Shown here piece after piece: positions 47,664-58,212 of a stretch of DNA of 64,000 nucleotides. Position 1 is the first letter of the stretch. Each line of letters begins with the position of its first letter. The notes below the pieces were generated by a model that did no database searches, was not told the DNA's origin, and saw nothing but the letters and a program-made list of their open reading frames with translations. The position numbers were made by a program, and so were the translations under genes. The stretch lies in contig CANMTD010000002.1 of assembly GCA_947500775.1 (NCBI GenBank), positions 496,001 to 560,000 of the forward strand, given 5' to 3'. This DNA is from an uncultured Paracoccaceae bacterium (GTDB taxonomy: Bacteria; Pseudomonadota; Alphaproteobacteria; Rhodobacterales; Rhodobacteraceae).

Positions 47664-48425
47664 TCAGTATACGCCGCCCTTGTCGACCTTTTTCGAAAAC
47701 GCGGTTTCGCCACCGGCCGCCAGAAGGCTGGCCTGTTCGACCCAGTTGCCGCGGCTGACCCGGCCCTTGAAGCCTTTCAGGTTCGCATCGACCCAGGCGA
47801 TTTCCTGTGCCGACCAGCCCGCGATCTGATCGAAATGATAAAAGCCCATCGACTGCAGCAGCTGTTCCAGCTTGGGGCCCACGCCTTTGATCTTTTTCAG
47901 ATCATCGGCCTGACCGTCGCGCGGGCCGTCCAGCGTTGCGGGACGCATGCCTTCATCGGTGCCTTCATGCACCCCGTCGCCGTCGTAATCCGGTATCGCC
48001 ACCGCCGCCGCATCAGGTTCGCGGTCGGCGTCTTCCGACACTTTGGCCGGGCCTGCCGCGGCAACGGCCGCATCGGCCTGCGCCGGTGTGATGTCAACCT
48101 TCTGAGGCGCGGGCGCAGGGCCTTCGGCATCATCGGGGGAATCGGCGACATGATCGTTTGAAGACCCGGAAACCGCCGCCGCAGAGGCCAGTGTCTCTGC
48201 CGCCACGGGTTCGGTGGGGATGGTGGTGCGCGCCCGTTCGGCTGGCATGCACAACAGCCATGTCAGCAACAGCCCGACCAGAAAGAACGCAACCACCCCG
48301 ATAAACAGCGCGGGCAAGGCGGAATAGCCACCAATCAACATCAAAATAGCGACGATCAGCCCCACGATGGCGGCCATAATCCAGCATTTCTTGTTGCAGT
48401 CCATGCTTTCGGATGTTGCGGTCAT
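47664..48425 (-). CDS. Membrane protein with C-terminal helix-hairpin-helix domain, NuoE-tail twin
   Basis: The 253-residue protein has two transmembrane segments (about 15-33 and 38-59), then a long disordered acidic linker rich in Ala, Asp and Pro (about 65-172), and a C-terminal domain (about 173-248) with [18 protein letters not shown], a helix-hairpin-helix-type motif. By eye 52 of 72 residues of this tail match the tail of NuoE encoded just upstream. It should be anchored in the inner membrane with the tail in the cytoplasm. Function unknown; see findings. Confidence 0.82.
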   Translation of the reverse strand: MTATSESMDCNKKCWIMAAIVGLIVAILMLIGGYSALPALFIGVVAFFLVGLLLTWLLCMPAERARTTIPTEPVAAETLASAAAVSGSSNDHVADSPDDAEGPAPAPQKVDITPAQADAAVAAAGPAKVSEDADREPDAAAVAIPDYDGDGVHEGTDEGMRPATLDGPRDGQADDLKKIKGVGPKLEQLLQSMGFYHFDQIAGWSAQEIAWVDANLKGFKGRVSRGNWVEQASLLAAGGETAFSKKVDKGGVY

Positions 48426-48465
48426 GTTGTTATCCCCCAGGTTACTCGGTCAGCTTGCAGGCATG

Positions 48466-49578
48466 TCACCCTTTTTTGGTGCGTTCGGAAAACTCGGTTG
48501 TTCCGCCGCTGGCCAGGACTTTGGCCTGATCTATCCAATTGTCGCGGCTGACCCGGCCCTTGAACCCCTGAAGGTTCTGATCGACCCAGGACACCTCTTC
48601 AACGGTCCATCCGGCAATCTGGTCAAAATGGAAGAACCCAAGGCTGTTCAGCAAGGATTCCAGTTTGGGGCCGACACCTTTGATCAGCTTCAGATCGTCG
48701 GCGCCACCGGCACGCGCTTCTGTCAAACCGGCAGGCTTTTGCCCTTCCGCGCTGACAGCCGCTTGCGGGGCCGGTGCTTTGGCGGCAGGTTTCGCTGCCG
48801 GTTTTGCGGGGGCCTTGGCCGCGGGTGCGGTCTTTGGCGCAGGTTTCGCCTTGGTCGCGGTGCCGCCGGTTTTCCCCAGCCAGGGGGTCAACAGCGGCAC
48901 TTCGGTGCCGTCGATCCGTTTGACCGTGTCGCCCAGATCAACCGCGGCCTGCGCCGAGGCGTTATATTGCGTGCGCCCGCTGTCGAATTCTTTCAGGCTG
49001 GTCAGCCCGCCCAGTGGTTCGGCGGCATAGCGGCCGTTCTGCGGGCCGGGCACGGGGGTCTTGCCCGCGCCCAGCTCGTCAATGATCATCGCCAGTTTCT
49101 CGGCGGTGAGGTCTTCGTAATAGTCTTTTCCGATCTGCGCCATCGGAGCGTTTGAACACGCCCCAAGACATTCGACCTCTTCCCAGCTGAATTTGCCGTC
49201 GGCGGACAATTGATGCGCTTTGGGCGCGATCTTGTCCTGACAGACCCCGATCAGGTCTTCGGCACCGCAGATCATGCAGGACGTGGTCCCGCAAATCTGA
49301 ATATGTGCCACGGAACCAACCGGTTGCAGCTGAAACATGAAGTAGAATGTCGCGACCTCAAGGCCCCGAATATAGGCCAGACCCAACATGTCACAGACAT
49401 ATTCGATCGCCGGACGGCTTAGCCAGCCTTCCTGCTCCTGGGCCCGCCACAACAGCGGGATGATGGCGCTGGCCTGACGGCCTTCGGGGAACTTGGTCAC
49501 CTGTGCCTTTGCCCATGCCAGATTGTCTGGCGTAAAGGCAAAGGACTCAGGCTGGTCGTGATGCAGGCGTCGAAGCAT
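48466..49578 (-). CDS. nuoE: NADH-quinone oxidoreductase subunit E with C-terminal extension
   Basis: The 370-residue protein has a normal NuoE core (about 1-175) with the 2Fe-2S N1a ligands Cys96, Cys101, Cys137 and Cys141 (CGTTSC and CLGAC). Standard NuoE ends near there; this one continues with about 60 residues of linker, an Ala/Lys/Pro-rich stretch (about 239-290), and a helix-hairpin-helix-like domain (293-370; [13 protein letters not shown]). Extended NuoE proteins are known in Rhodobacterales. Its ATG overlaps the stop of the small exported-protein gene as TAATG. Confidence 0.95.
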   Translation of the reverse strand: MLRRLHHDQPESFAFTPDNLAWAKAQVTKFPEGRQASAIIPLLWRAQEQEGWLSRPAIEYVCDMLGLAYIRGLEVATFYFMFQLQPVGSVAHIQICGTTSCMICGAEDLIGVCQDKIAPKAHQLSADGKFSWEEVECLGACSNAPMAQIGKDYYEDLTAEKLAMIIDELGAGKTPVPGPQNGRYAAEPLGGLTSLKEFDSGRTQYNASAQAAVDLGDTVKRIDGTEVPLLTPWLGKTGGTATKAKPAPKTAPAAKAPAKPAAKPAAKAPAPQAAVSAEGQKPAGLTEARAGGADDLKLIKGVGPKLESLLNSLGFFHFDQIAGWTVEEVSWVDQNLQGFKGRVSRDNWIDQAKVLASGGTTEFSERTKKG

Positions 49579-49868
49579 TAGGCCTCACAGTTTCCGGAAA
49601 CAAGTTTGATGCCGCCTTCGTCCGTCGCATCGATGATTTCTTCGTAGACGCGCAGTTGTTCAACAGAGGCTTGCAGCAGCTCTTCGTTGAAACCGGTTGC
49701 GTCTTCGACGGCATCGGCGGCTTCGTCGGTGTCCACCACGCAACCGACAGATGCAATCGCAGAGCGCATGCTGTCCAGTTCCGCTTCGGTCGGCACGATG
49801 GGATCGTCAGCAAAAGCCGCCGACGAGGTGAATACTGCACAAAGTGCAAGGGTCTTCAGGGTCTTCAT
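49578..49868 (-). CDS. Small exported protein upstream of nuoE
   Basis: The 96-residue protein has a signal peptide ([20 protein letters not shown], cleavage before DDPIVP) and an acidic helical mature part with two cysteines (about 43 and 94) that may form a disulfide. I do not recognise a family. An AAGGAG Shine-Dalgarno precedes ATG. Its one-base overlap with nuoE points to coupled translation, in line with other small periplasmic companions in this operon. Confidence 0.75.
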   Translation of the reverse strand: MKTLKTLALCAVFTSSAAFADDPIVPTEAELDSMRSAIASVGCVVDTDEAADAVEDATGFNEELLQASVEQLRVYEEIIDATDEGGIKLVSGNCEA

Positions 49869-49980
49869 GGGTCTTACTCCTTTTCACCGGCATCTGCCGG
49901 TATGGATGTAAAAGCACAGACACATTGCCCGTACTCAGTGGGTCCCCACCCAGAAACTTTCGATGGAAGGTCGCGCCGTG
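49869..49980 (-). other. Spacer between nuoD and the small exported-protein gene
   Basis: This 112-base gap within the nuo cluster contains one short dyad (about 49888-49903, 6-base arms) near the Shine-Dalgarno of the exported-protein gene. I see no clear promoter or terminator. Confidence 0.35.
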
Positions 49981-51189
49981 TCACCGGTCGATCTCCCCAA
50001 ATACAACGTCCATGGTGCCGATAATCGCGGCCACGTCAGCCAGTTGATGGCCCTTTGCAAGATAATCCATCGCCTGCAGGTGCAAAAACCCCGGCGCGCG
50101 CAGTTTGGCGCGGTAAGGTTTGTTGCTGCCATCGGCCACCAGATAGACACCGAATTCGCCCTTGGGCGCCTCGACCGCGGCGTAAACCTCGCCTGCCGGA
50201 ACGTGGAAGCCTTCAGTATAAAGCTTGAAGTGATGGATCAAAGCCTCCATCGAGGTCTTCATCTCGCCCCGTGCGGGCGGTGTCAGCTTGCCGCGCGCCA
50301 GAACATCGCCCTTTTCGACCCGCAGCTTGGCGCAGGCCTGTTTGATGATCTTCAGGCTTTCGCGCATTTCGGCCATCCGGCACAGATAGCGGTCATAGCA
50401 GTCGCCATTCTTGCCAACCGGAATCTGAAAGTCGAATTCGTCATAGCATTCATAGGGTTGCGCGCGCCGCAGGTCCCAGGCCATGCCCGATCCGCGCACC
50501 ATCACGCCGCTGAACCCCCAATCCAGCGCATCCTGTTCGCTGACCACGCCGATATCGGCGTTACGCTGTTTGAAAATGCGGTTTTCGGTCAGCAGCTCGG
50601 AAATATCGTCCAGCACCGCCGGAAACTCATCCGCCCATGTGTCGATATCGTCGATCAGCGCAGGCGGCAGGTCCTGATGCACGCCGCCGGGCCGGAAATA
50701 GGCCGCGTGCAGACGCGCCCCGCAGGCCCGTTCGTAAAACACCATCAGCTTTTCACGCTCTTCAAAGCCCCACAGCGGCGGGGTCAGCGCGCCGACGTCC
50801 ATCGCCTGTGTGGTGACGTTCAGCAGGTGGTTCAGAATACGGCCAATTTCGGAATACAGCACCCGGATCAGCGACGCGCGGCGCGGCACCTCGGTCCCGG
50901 TCAGTTTTTCGATGGCCAGACACCAAGCGTGTTCCTGATTCATCGGCGCCACATAATCCAGCCGGTCGAAATACGGCAGATTCTGCAGATAGGTTCGGCT
51001 TTCCATCAGCTTTTCGGTGCCACGGTGCAGCAGGCCGATATGCGGATCGCAGCGTTCGACGATTTCGCCGTCCAGTTCCAGCACAAGACGCAAAACACCA
51101 TGCGCCGCAGGGTGTTGCGGGCCAAAGTTGATGTTGAAGTTGCGGATTTTCTGTTCGCCCGTCAACGCGTCGTTGAAGTTGCCGTCCAT
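49981..51189 (-). CDS. nuoD: NADH-quinone oxidoreductase subunit D
   Basis: The 402-residue subunit lines the quinone-binding cavity and descends from the NiFe-hydrogenase large subunit. Marks are [51 protein letters not shown] and the C-terminal [39 protein letters not shown] in parts. Length is normal. It is separated from nuoC by an inserted sulfotransferase gene whose stop lies 3 bases before the nuoD start. Confidence 0.97.
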   Translation of the reverse strand: MDGNFNDALTGEQKIRNFNINFGPQHPAAHGVLRLVLELDGEIVERCDPHIGLLHRGTEKLMESRTYLQNLPYFDRLDYVAPMNQEHAWCLAIEKLTGTEVPRRASLIRVLYSEIGRILNHLLNVTTQAMDVGALTPPLWGFEEREKLMVFYERACGARLHAAYFRPGGVHQDLPPALIDDIDTWADEFPAVLDDISELLTENRIFKQRNADIGVVSEQDALDWGFSGVMVRGSGMAWDLRRAQPYECYDEFDFQIPVGKNGDCYDRYLCRMAEMRESLKIIKQACAKLRVEKGDVLARGKLTPPARGEMKTSMEALIHHFKLYTEGFHVPAGEVYAAVEAPKGEFGVYLVADGSNKPYRAKLRAPGFLHLQAMDYLAKGHQLADVAAIIGTMDVVFGEIDR

Positions 51190-51192
51190 CGG

Positions 51193-52041
51193 TTACACCC
51201 TCACCCTGTTGGTATCCCACGCTGCGGGAACGCGGCCCATCCGGGCCGCGACAAAATCATACTGCGGGCGCAGATACTGAAAAGCATCCGCACGCTGCGC
51301 GTCGGTCATAGGCAATTCCACGCCCGCATGCACGCGCTTTTCCATCCGCATCGGACGTGGGGTCAGCCCCAGAAAGCCACATATCCGGGTGATCCCTGAA
51401 TCGCTGAACATATCTTCGAAAAAGCCCAGGAACAGACGCGATGGGTCAAGCGCTGCGGCCAGCCGGGTCAGGATCGTGCGGTAATCGCCCCGTTTGGTGA
51501 TCTGGTTCTGGCCGCCCGACAGGGCGTCGCGCAAAATCTCTCCGGCCCGGTGCGAAAGCCCAGACTGCGCATCACTTTGGCGCCGCGCGATCATGCGCAC
51601 GTGGCTCCACAATCTTTCGACCGGATCCCGCATGAGATACACAAACCGTACATCTGAGGCCATACTGGCCATCCGTTTCAAACGCCCCTCCGACAGTAAG
51701 GAATACGCAGGGGTTATGTCAGCAATAAGGCGTTGATCGGTCAGCCCCTTTTGCAGATAGGCCAGATAGGCGGCCTCGTCCCCGCTGGCGGTGACCTGCA
51801 TCCAGTCGTCCAGATCGGCCCGGCGCCGGGCGGCCCTTGCCCCGTCCCCGGTGATCCGGGCGCGTTGCTGTTCCAGCACCTGCTGCCGGCGCGCGGGGTT
51901 TCCATCGTCGATGGTGTCGAAGAAATGCAGTTCCTTGATGGTGCGCAGATGACACTCCGGATGGGCGGACAGATAGCGGTAAAGCCAGCTGGTCCCCGCC
52001 TTGGTCGCCCCCAATCCGAACAAGAGTGTCGCCCCGTTCAT
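51193..52041 (-). CDS. Sulfotransferase inserted between nuoC and nuoD
   Basis: The 282-residue protein has the PAPS-binding signature LLFGLGATKAGTSWLYRYL at the N-terminus (5'-phosphosulfate loop KAGTSWL) and VYLMRDPVERLWSHVRM as the 3'-phosphate site with its conserved Arg and Ser. This group often acts on carbohydrates or heparin-like glycans. The ATG 52041 has an AAAGGG Shine-Dalgarno and starts 4 bases after the nuoC stop region. The gene fits the operon snugly on both sides, so it is cotranscribed with complex I, but no link to respiration is known. Confidence 0.87.
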   Translation of the reverse strand: MNGATLLFGLGATKAGTSWLYRYLSAHPECHLRTIKELHFFDTIDDGNPARRQQVLEQQRARITGDGARAARRRADLDDWMQVTASGDEAAYLAYLQKGLTDQRLIADITPAYSLLSEGRLKRMASMASDVRFVYLMRDPVERLWSHVRMIARRQSDAQSGLSHRAGEILRDALSGGQNQITKRGDYRTILTRLAAALDPSRLFLGFFEDMFSDSGITRICGFLGLTPRPMRMEKRVHAGVELPMTDAQRADAFQYLRPQYDFVAARMGRVPAAWDTNRVRV

Positions 52042-52045
52042 CCCG

Positions 52046-53543
<1,498 letters not shown>

Positions 53544-53720
53544 GGGGTGGCTCTCCTTTTTCGCACGGGGTTTGCGCGCTGTCGGTTGCTGGAACCGGGT
53601 TTACCCCCGCCGTTCGGGCGGGTCAACCAAAGCTCGTACAGGCAACCGCCTTTTGCGGCTATAAAATGATCGGGTCGCATGCTTTGCCACTTGGCTTGGC
53701 AGATTGCCGCGATTTCCGGC
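53544..53720 (-). promoter_or_regulatory. Upstream region of the nuo operon
   Basis: This 177-base gap lies between the GST-like gene end and nuoA. A TTGACC sequence on the minus strand near 53626-53631 could be a -35, but the region that should hold the -10 is GC-rich and overlaps a dyad. The main promoter for the nuo genes should be here or further upstream. The assignment is weak. Confidence 0.35.
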
Positions 53721-54410
53721 CTAACGCGCCGGGGCGGCGGGCATCGGCCATGGCGGATAAAACGGCTGCGCAAACAGCCGGTCGGCCCCTTTTGGCGGCA
53801 AAGACGCGGCAAAACCCGGGCGCGCCGTGATGCGGGTATACCAGTCGTGCAACCGCATGAACGGGTCGCTGTGCACAAAGAACCGCGCCATATAGACCGC
53901 CTGCCCCACCGCCACATCGGCCGCCGAAAACCCCGACGGCAACAGATAGGGCGCATCGCCCCCGACCGCGTTCAGCCGCGTTTCCAGCGCCTCGAAACAT
54001 TTCTCGACGCGCTTTGCCTCGATCTTCATGATGATCGGGCTGCGCATGTGATCCTCATACAGCACCACATGCTGCTGGTTCAGCGTCGCCACGTGCTGGG
54101 ACAGGGTTTCGGCGAAATGCACCCAGATCAGCCATTGCATCCGGTCGGCATCGCCGGGCGCGCGGCCCAGACCGGAATCGGGGAAGCGCTCGCACAGGTA
54201 TTCGACGATCGCGCCGCTTTCGAACATCACCTGCCCGTCGATTTCCAGCGCGGGCACCCGCCCCGCCGGGTTCAGCGCCAGAAAGGCGGGCGACCGCAGG
54301 GTGGCATCGAACGGATAAACCACCAGATCGAAATCCACGCCCAGTTCGTTCAGCAACCACAGCACCCGCATCGAGCGGGCCTCGTGGCAATGATGTAATC
54401 TGATGGTCAT
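53721..54410 (-). CDS. Glutathione S-transferase-like protein
   Basis: The 229-residue protein has an N-terminal thioredoxin-like domain (MTIRLHHCHEARSMRVLWLLNELG and NPAGRVPALEIDGQVMFESGAIVEYLCERF in parts, with the cis-Pro and the Glu-Ser of the glutathione site) and a helical C-terminal domain. The Ser/Cys near residue 8-13 is the likely active residue. Its ATG overlaps the stop of the aminotransferase gene as ATGA. It lies upstream of nuoA on the same strand, but a 177-bp gap separates them. Confidence 0.88.
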   Translation of the reverse strand: MTIRLHHCHEARSMRVLWLLNELGVDFDLVVYPFDATLRSPAFLALNPAGRVPALEIDGQVMFESGAIVEYLCERFPDSGLGRAPGDADRMQWLIWVHFAETLSQHVATLNQQHVVLYEDHMRSPIIMKIEAKRVEKCFEALETRLNAVGGDAPYLLPSGFSAADVAVGQAVYMARFFVHSDPFMRLHDWYTRITARPGFAASLPPKGADRLFAQPFYPPWPMPAAPAR

Positions 54411-55633
54411 GCTGTCCCCTCTCTTGCGATGCCGTCCTCTGCCTGCCAGACCGCCGATACCTCAGCCCTTATGATCCGCGCGATCTGGGCGCAGTCCTCG
54501 GGGCTGAAGGTCAGCGGCAGGCGCATATCCAGAATACCCGCCAGCACCCGGTCGGTCTGCGGCAATTTCGGCGGATCGGCATAGCGCCAACTGTCATAGC
54601 GCGAGGTGAAGGCCGCAGGTTCCGCCGCGCCGAACCATTTCAGATCGACACCGCGCCGGGCGCAGCGTGCCACCACATCCTGCACCGCCGATGCGGCCCA
54701 ATCCCGCAGCAGGAATTGAAAGGACGAGGCGACGAATTGTTCTTTTTCGGGCCGCTGGATCAGGGTCAGGCCGGGCGTGTCGCGCAGCCCCGCCTCGACC
54801 ACATGGTAGAGCGCGTTCCAGGTTTCGCCCCGCTGCGCCAGGTTGCGCAGTTGCGGGCGCAGGATTGCCGCGCGCAGATTGTCCATCCGGCCCGACACAT
54901 TGGGCGTTTCATAGCGGATATCGGCAAACACCTCGGGCGGCGGCGCGGCATCGTGCCGGTCATACAGCATATAAGACCCCGACAGGATGATCGCCCGCGC
55001 CATCCGCTCTGGATCGTCCGAGATCAGCAGACCGCCCTCGCCCGAATTCATATGCTTGTAGGTCTGGGTCGAATAGCAGCCAAAAACCCCATGCCGCCCC
55101 GAAGGCACGCCGTCCCACGCCGCCCCCATCGTATGGGCGCAATCCTCGATCACCGCGACGCCCGCGCCATCGCACAGCGCCATCAGCGCCTGCATGTCGC
55201 AGATATGGCCGCGCATGTGGCTGAGCAACAGCACCCGCGCGCCGCTGGCTGCAATCTGGCGGTCCAGATCGGCCAGATCGATGGTCAGGTCTTCGCGCAC
55301 CTCGACGAACACCGGCCGGGCGCCAAGGCTGGCAATGGCACCGGGCACGGGCGCCAGCGTGAAAGCGTTGGTCAGCACCCTGTCGCCCGCCCGCACGCCC
55401 AGGGCCCGCATCGCGCAGCCCATCGCATAGCCGCCCGAAGCGACGGCCAGACAGAATTTCGCCCCCGTGGCGGTGGCGAATTCCTGTTCCAATGCGGCGG
55501 TTTCTGACACCTCACCCGGCAGGGTGTTATAGCGATGCAACCGCCCATGCCGCATCACCCGCACCGCCGCCGCGATCCCGTCGTCACAGATCGGTTCCTG
55601 CTGGGTGAACGCACCCTGGAAAACTTCGCTCAT
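54407..55633 (-). CDS. DegT/DnrJ/EryC1-type PLP aminotransferase
   Basis: The 408-residue protein is a fold-type I aminotransferase. The glycine-rich start (CLAVASGGYAMGCAMRALGV) and VIEDCAHTMGAAWDG with the conserved Asp are typical, and the PLP lysine is in CYSTQTYKHMNSGEGG. Most relatives aminate nucleotide sugars. No sugar-nucleotide genes are adjacent, and it pairs with a GST-like gene by ATGA overlap. The substrate is unknown. Confidence 0.87.
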   Translation of the reverse strand: MSEVFQGAFTQQEPICDDGIAAAVRVMRHGRLHRYNTLPGEVSETAALEQEFATATGAKFCLAVASGGYAMGCAMRALGVRAGDRVLTNAFTLAPVPGAIASLGARPVFVEVREDLTIDLADLDRQIAASGARVLLLSHMRGHICDMQALMALCDGAGVAVIEDCAHTMGAAWDGVPSGRHGVFGCYSTQTYKHMNSGEGGLLISDDPERMARAIILSGSYMLYDRHDAAPPPEVFADIRYETPNVSGRMDNLRAAILRPQLRNLAQRGETWNALYHVVEAGLRDTPGLTLIQRPEKEQFVASSFQFLLRDWAASAVQDVVARCARRGVDLKWFGAAEPAAFTSRYDSWRYADPPKLPQTDRVLAGILDMRLPLTFSPEDCAQIARIIRAEVSAVWQAEDGIAREGTA

Positions 55634-55708
55634 CGGGCCTCCGGCTTTTGGGGCACATTGGGGGCAAGCGGGGTGCAGGTCAATGTCCGCTATGCGGGAC
55701 GCAGGCTG

Positions 55709-55948
55709 TCATTCAGCAATGGCATCAGCCAACCATGAAACCCTTACTTTCGCTTCCGCCAATGCTTGATCGAAAGACCCGAAAGAGGCTGCGCCATAGT
55801 GCCCTATGCTATACCAACCCCGACCATCCTCCGGGTCTCTTCGAAATTCATCAAAGCCGTAAGTGCCGTCAGGACGCAGAAAAACATCGACGCAGATGGC
55901 TTCACCATCCAGATTAATTGAGCGGATGACTTTATTTGTGTGTGCCAT
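55709..55948 (-). CDS. Small unknown protein
   Basis: The 79-residue frame reads MAHTNKVIRSINLDGEAICV and ends LAEAKVRVSWLADAIAE, with a compact beta-beta-alpha-like pattern (FLRPDGTYGFDEFRRDPEDGRGWY). I do not recognise a family. The composition is less GC-rich than the flanking genes and the Shine-Dalgarno is poor, so it is moderately supported only. It stands between two unrelated genes on the same strand. Confidence 0.55.
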   Translation of the reverse strand: MAHTNKVIRSINLDGEAICVDVFLRPDGTYGFDEFRRDPEDGRGWYSIGHYGAASFGSFDQALAEAKVRVSWLADAIAE

Positions 55949-56058
55949 GAGCAGCTTTCAAAACAGTTGGGTGGTCCAAACTTCCACCGTGGGGTGCTTT
56001 ATGTAGGTCTGAACTCAAGGCGGTCATCCAGCAGTTCCACCACCTGACCGGCCCACCC

Positions 56059-56727
56059 CTAGATCGGCAACACCCCATCGGCCAGCGCAAACAGTGACGG
56101 GTAATCATGCAGCAAGGCCTCTGGCTCCAGTGCCGCCACGCCATGGCCTTCGGGGCCGAAGGTGACCAGCGCGCAGGGCACCCCGGCGGCGCGCGCGGTG
56201 TTGCGGTCGGTGGCGGTGTCGCCGATCAGCATGGATCGCGCCACCTGCCCGCCCGCCTGTGTGACCGAGGCGACATAGGGCGCGGGGTCGGGTTTGCGGG
56301 TCGGCAATGTATCGGCCCCGATCAGCGATCCGAACATCCCGCGCACGCCCAGCCGGGTCAGCAGGACCTGCGCCAGCGCTTCGGGTTTGTTGGTGCAGAT
56401 GCCCACCGCAAACCCGGCGTGGCGCAACTCCTCTACCGCTTCGACCGCGCCGGGATACAGCATGGTGTGCACGTCGATATGGTCGCCGTAATGGCGCAGA
56501 AGCTGCGGAAATTGCGCGTCGATATCGCCCTCGGCCCAATCCGGGCGCACCCGGTCGAACCCCAGCCGCAGCATCGCCCGCCCGCCCTGAAACGCGGTGA
56601 CCTTATCGCCCACCGGGTCCAGCGGTGCGCCCAGTCCCAGCCCGGCAAAACAGGCATTGGCCGCGGCAATCAGATCGCCGCTGGTATCGGCCAGCGTGCC
56701 GTCAAGATCGAAGATTACCGTGCGCAT
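56059..56727 (-). CDS. gph: HAD-family phosphatase, phosphoglycolate phosphatase-like
   Basis: The 222-residue protein has all HAD motifs: IFDLDGTLADTSGD (nucleophile Asp and acid Asp) at the start, ICTNKP in motif II, KPDPAPY with the Lys of motif III, and GDTATDRNTARAAGV as motif IV. The cap after motif I fits phosphoglycolate phosphatase. ATG 56727 gives the motif at the very N-terminus and has a GGAAAGGGG Shine-Dalgarno; the longer frame is not supported. It is divergent from glmU. Substrate assignment is by likeness only. Confidence 0.88.
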   Translation of the reverse strand: MRTVIFDLDGTLADTSGDLIAAANACFAGLGLGAPLDPVGDKVTAFQGGRAMLRLGFDRVRPDWAEGDIDAQFPQLLRHYGDHIDVHTMLYPGAVEAVEELRHAGFAVGICTNKPEALAQVLLTRLGVRGMFGSLIGADTLPTRKPDPAPYVASVTQAGGQVARSMLIGDTATDRNTARAAGVPCALVTFGPEGHGVAALEPEALLHDYPSLFALADGVLPI

Positions 56728-56855
56728 GGGCCCCTTTCCGGCGCTTTTCCGCCGAGTGTTGAAATGATGCGAAACGCCTTTTGATCTGCCCTGCCCTTGC
56801 GAACCGGCCCAACCCCGATAAAAGGTGCAGCAACAGAATAAAAGGGGCAGACGAC

Positions 56856-58211
56856 ATGGCAACCGCACTTATCATTCTTGCTGCCGGACAGGGCACGCGG
56901 ATGAATTCCGACCTGCCCAAGGTGCTGCACCCCATCGCGGGCGCGCCAATGATCGTGCATGCGATGGCCTCGGGTGCCGCGCTGGAACCGGAGCGGATCG
57001 TGGTTGTGGCCGGACACGGCGCCGATGCGGTCGAACGGGCGGTGCAGGCCCATGATGACGGCGCGATTGTGGTCCGGCAGGACGAACAGCTGGGCACCGC
57101 CCATGCGGTGGCGCAAGCGCGCGCCGCGTTGGACGGGTTCACGGGTGATGTGATCGTGCTTTATGGCGACACCCCCTTTATCCAACCCGAAACGCTGGCG
57201 GCGATGGCGCAGGCGCGTGCGGCCCATGACATCGTGGTTCTGGGGTTCAAAGCCGCCGATCCCGGCCGCTATGGCCGGCTGGTGATGCAGGGCGACACGC
57301 TGGACCGGATCGTGGAATTCAAGGACGCCAGCGCCGAAGAACGCGCCATAACCCTATGCAACAGCGGGGTTTTGGCCGCCGACAGCGCCACGCTATTCGA
57401 TCTGATCGACGCGGTGGGCAACGACAATGCCGCCGGGGAATATTACCTGACCGATGTGCCGGAACTGGCCCGCGCGCGCGGGCTGTCGGCCACCGCCGTC
57501 ACCTGCGATGAGGCCGAAACGCTGGGCATCAATACCCGCGCCGAACTGGCCCGGGCCGAAGCCGCGTTTCAGGCCCGCGCCCGCGCCGCCGCCCTGGAGG
57601 ACGGGGTGACGATGCAGGCCCCCGACACCGTATTTTTCGCCCGTGACACCTATCTCGGCCGCGATGCGATGATCGAACCCAATGTGGTCTTCGGCCCCGG
57701 CGTGACCGTGGAAACCGGCGCCACCATCCGCGCCTTTTCCCATCTGGAAGGCTGCCATGTGTCGCGCGGCGCAATCGTCGGCCCCTATGCCCGGCTGCGC
57801 CCCGGCGCCGAGCTGTCGGAAAACACCCGCGTCGGCAATTTCGTCGAGATCAAGAATGCCACGCTGGGCGAAGGCGCCAAGGTCAATCACCTGTCCTATA
57901 TCGGCGATGCCTCGGTCGGCGAGGCGACCAACATCGGCGCAGGCACCGTGACCTGCAATTATGACGGCGTGTTCAAACACCACACAACAATCGGCGCCCG
58001 CGCCTTTATCGGATCGGACACCATGCTGATCGCACCGGTGACCGTGGGGGACGAGGCGATGACCGCCTCGGGTTCAGTCATCACCAGCAACGTGCCGGAC
58101 GGCGCGCTGGCGCTGGGACGCGCCCGGCAAGAAATCAAACCGGGGTTCGCGCGCCGGATGTTCGACAGATTGAAGGCCGCAAAGGCCCGCAAACAGAAAG
58201 AGGCCGAATAA
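56856..58211 (+). CDS. glmU: Bifunctional GlmU (uridylyltransferase/acetyltransferase)
   Basis: The 451-residue enzyme makes UDP-N-acetylglucosamine. The N-terminal domain (about 1-230) has the nucleotide loop LAAGQGTRMNSDLPKVL; the C-terminal left-handed beta helix (about 250-451) shows hexapeptide repeats and the acetyl-CoA site near GAGTVTCNYDGVFKHHTTIG. ATG 56856 follows an AAAGGGG Shine-Dalgarno. glmS starts one base after its stop, so the two are probably coupled. Confidence 0.96.
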   Translation: MATALIILAAGQGTRMNSDLPKVLHPIAGAPMIVHAMASGAALEPERIVVVAGHGADAVERAVQAHDDGAIVVRQDEQLGTAHAVAQARAALDGFTGDVIVLYGDTPFIQPETLAAMAQARAAHDIVVLGFKAADPGRYGRLVMQGDTLDRIVEFKDASAEERAITLCNSGVLAADSATLFDLIDAVGNDNAAGEYYLTDVPELARARGLSATAVTCDEAETLGINTRAELARAEAAFQARARAAALEDGVTMQAPDTVFFARDTYLGRDAMIEPNVVFGPGVTVETGATIRAFSHLEGCHVSRGAIVGPYARLRPGAELSENTRVGNFVEIKNATLGEGAKVNHLSYIGDASVGEATNIGAGTVTCNYDGVFKHHTTIGARAFIGSDTMLIAPVTVGDEAMTASGSVITSNVPDGALALGRARQEIKPGFARRMFDRLKAAKARKQKEAE

Positions 58212-58212
58212 C

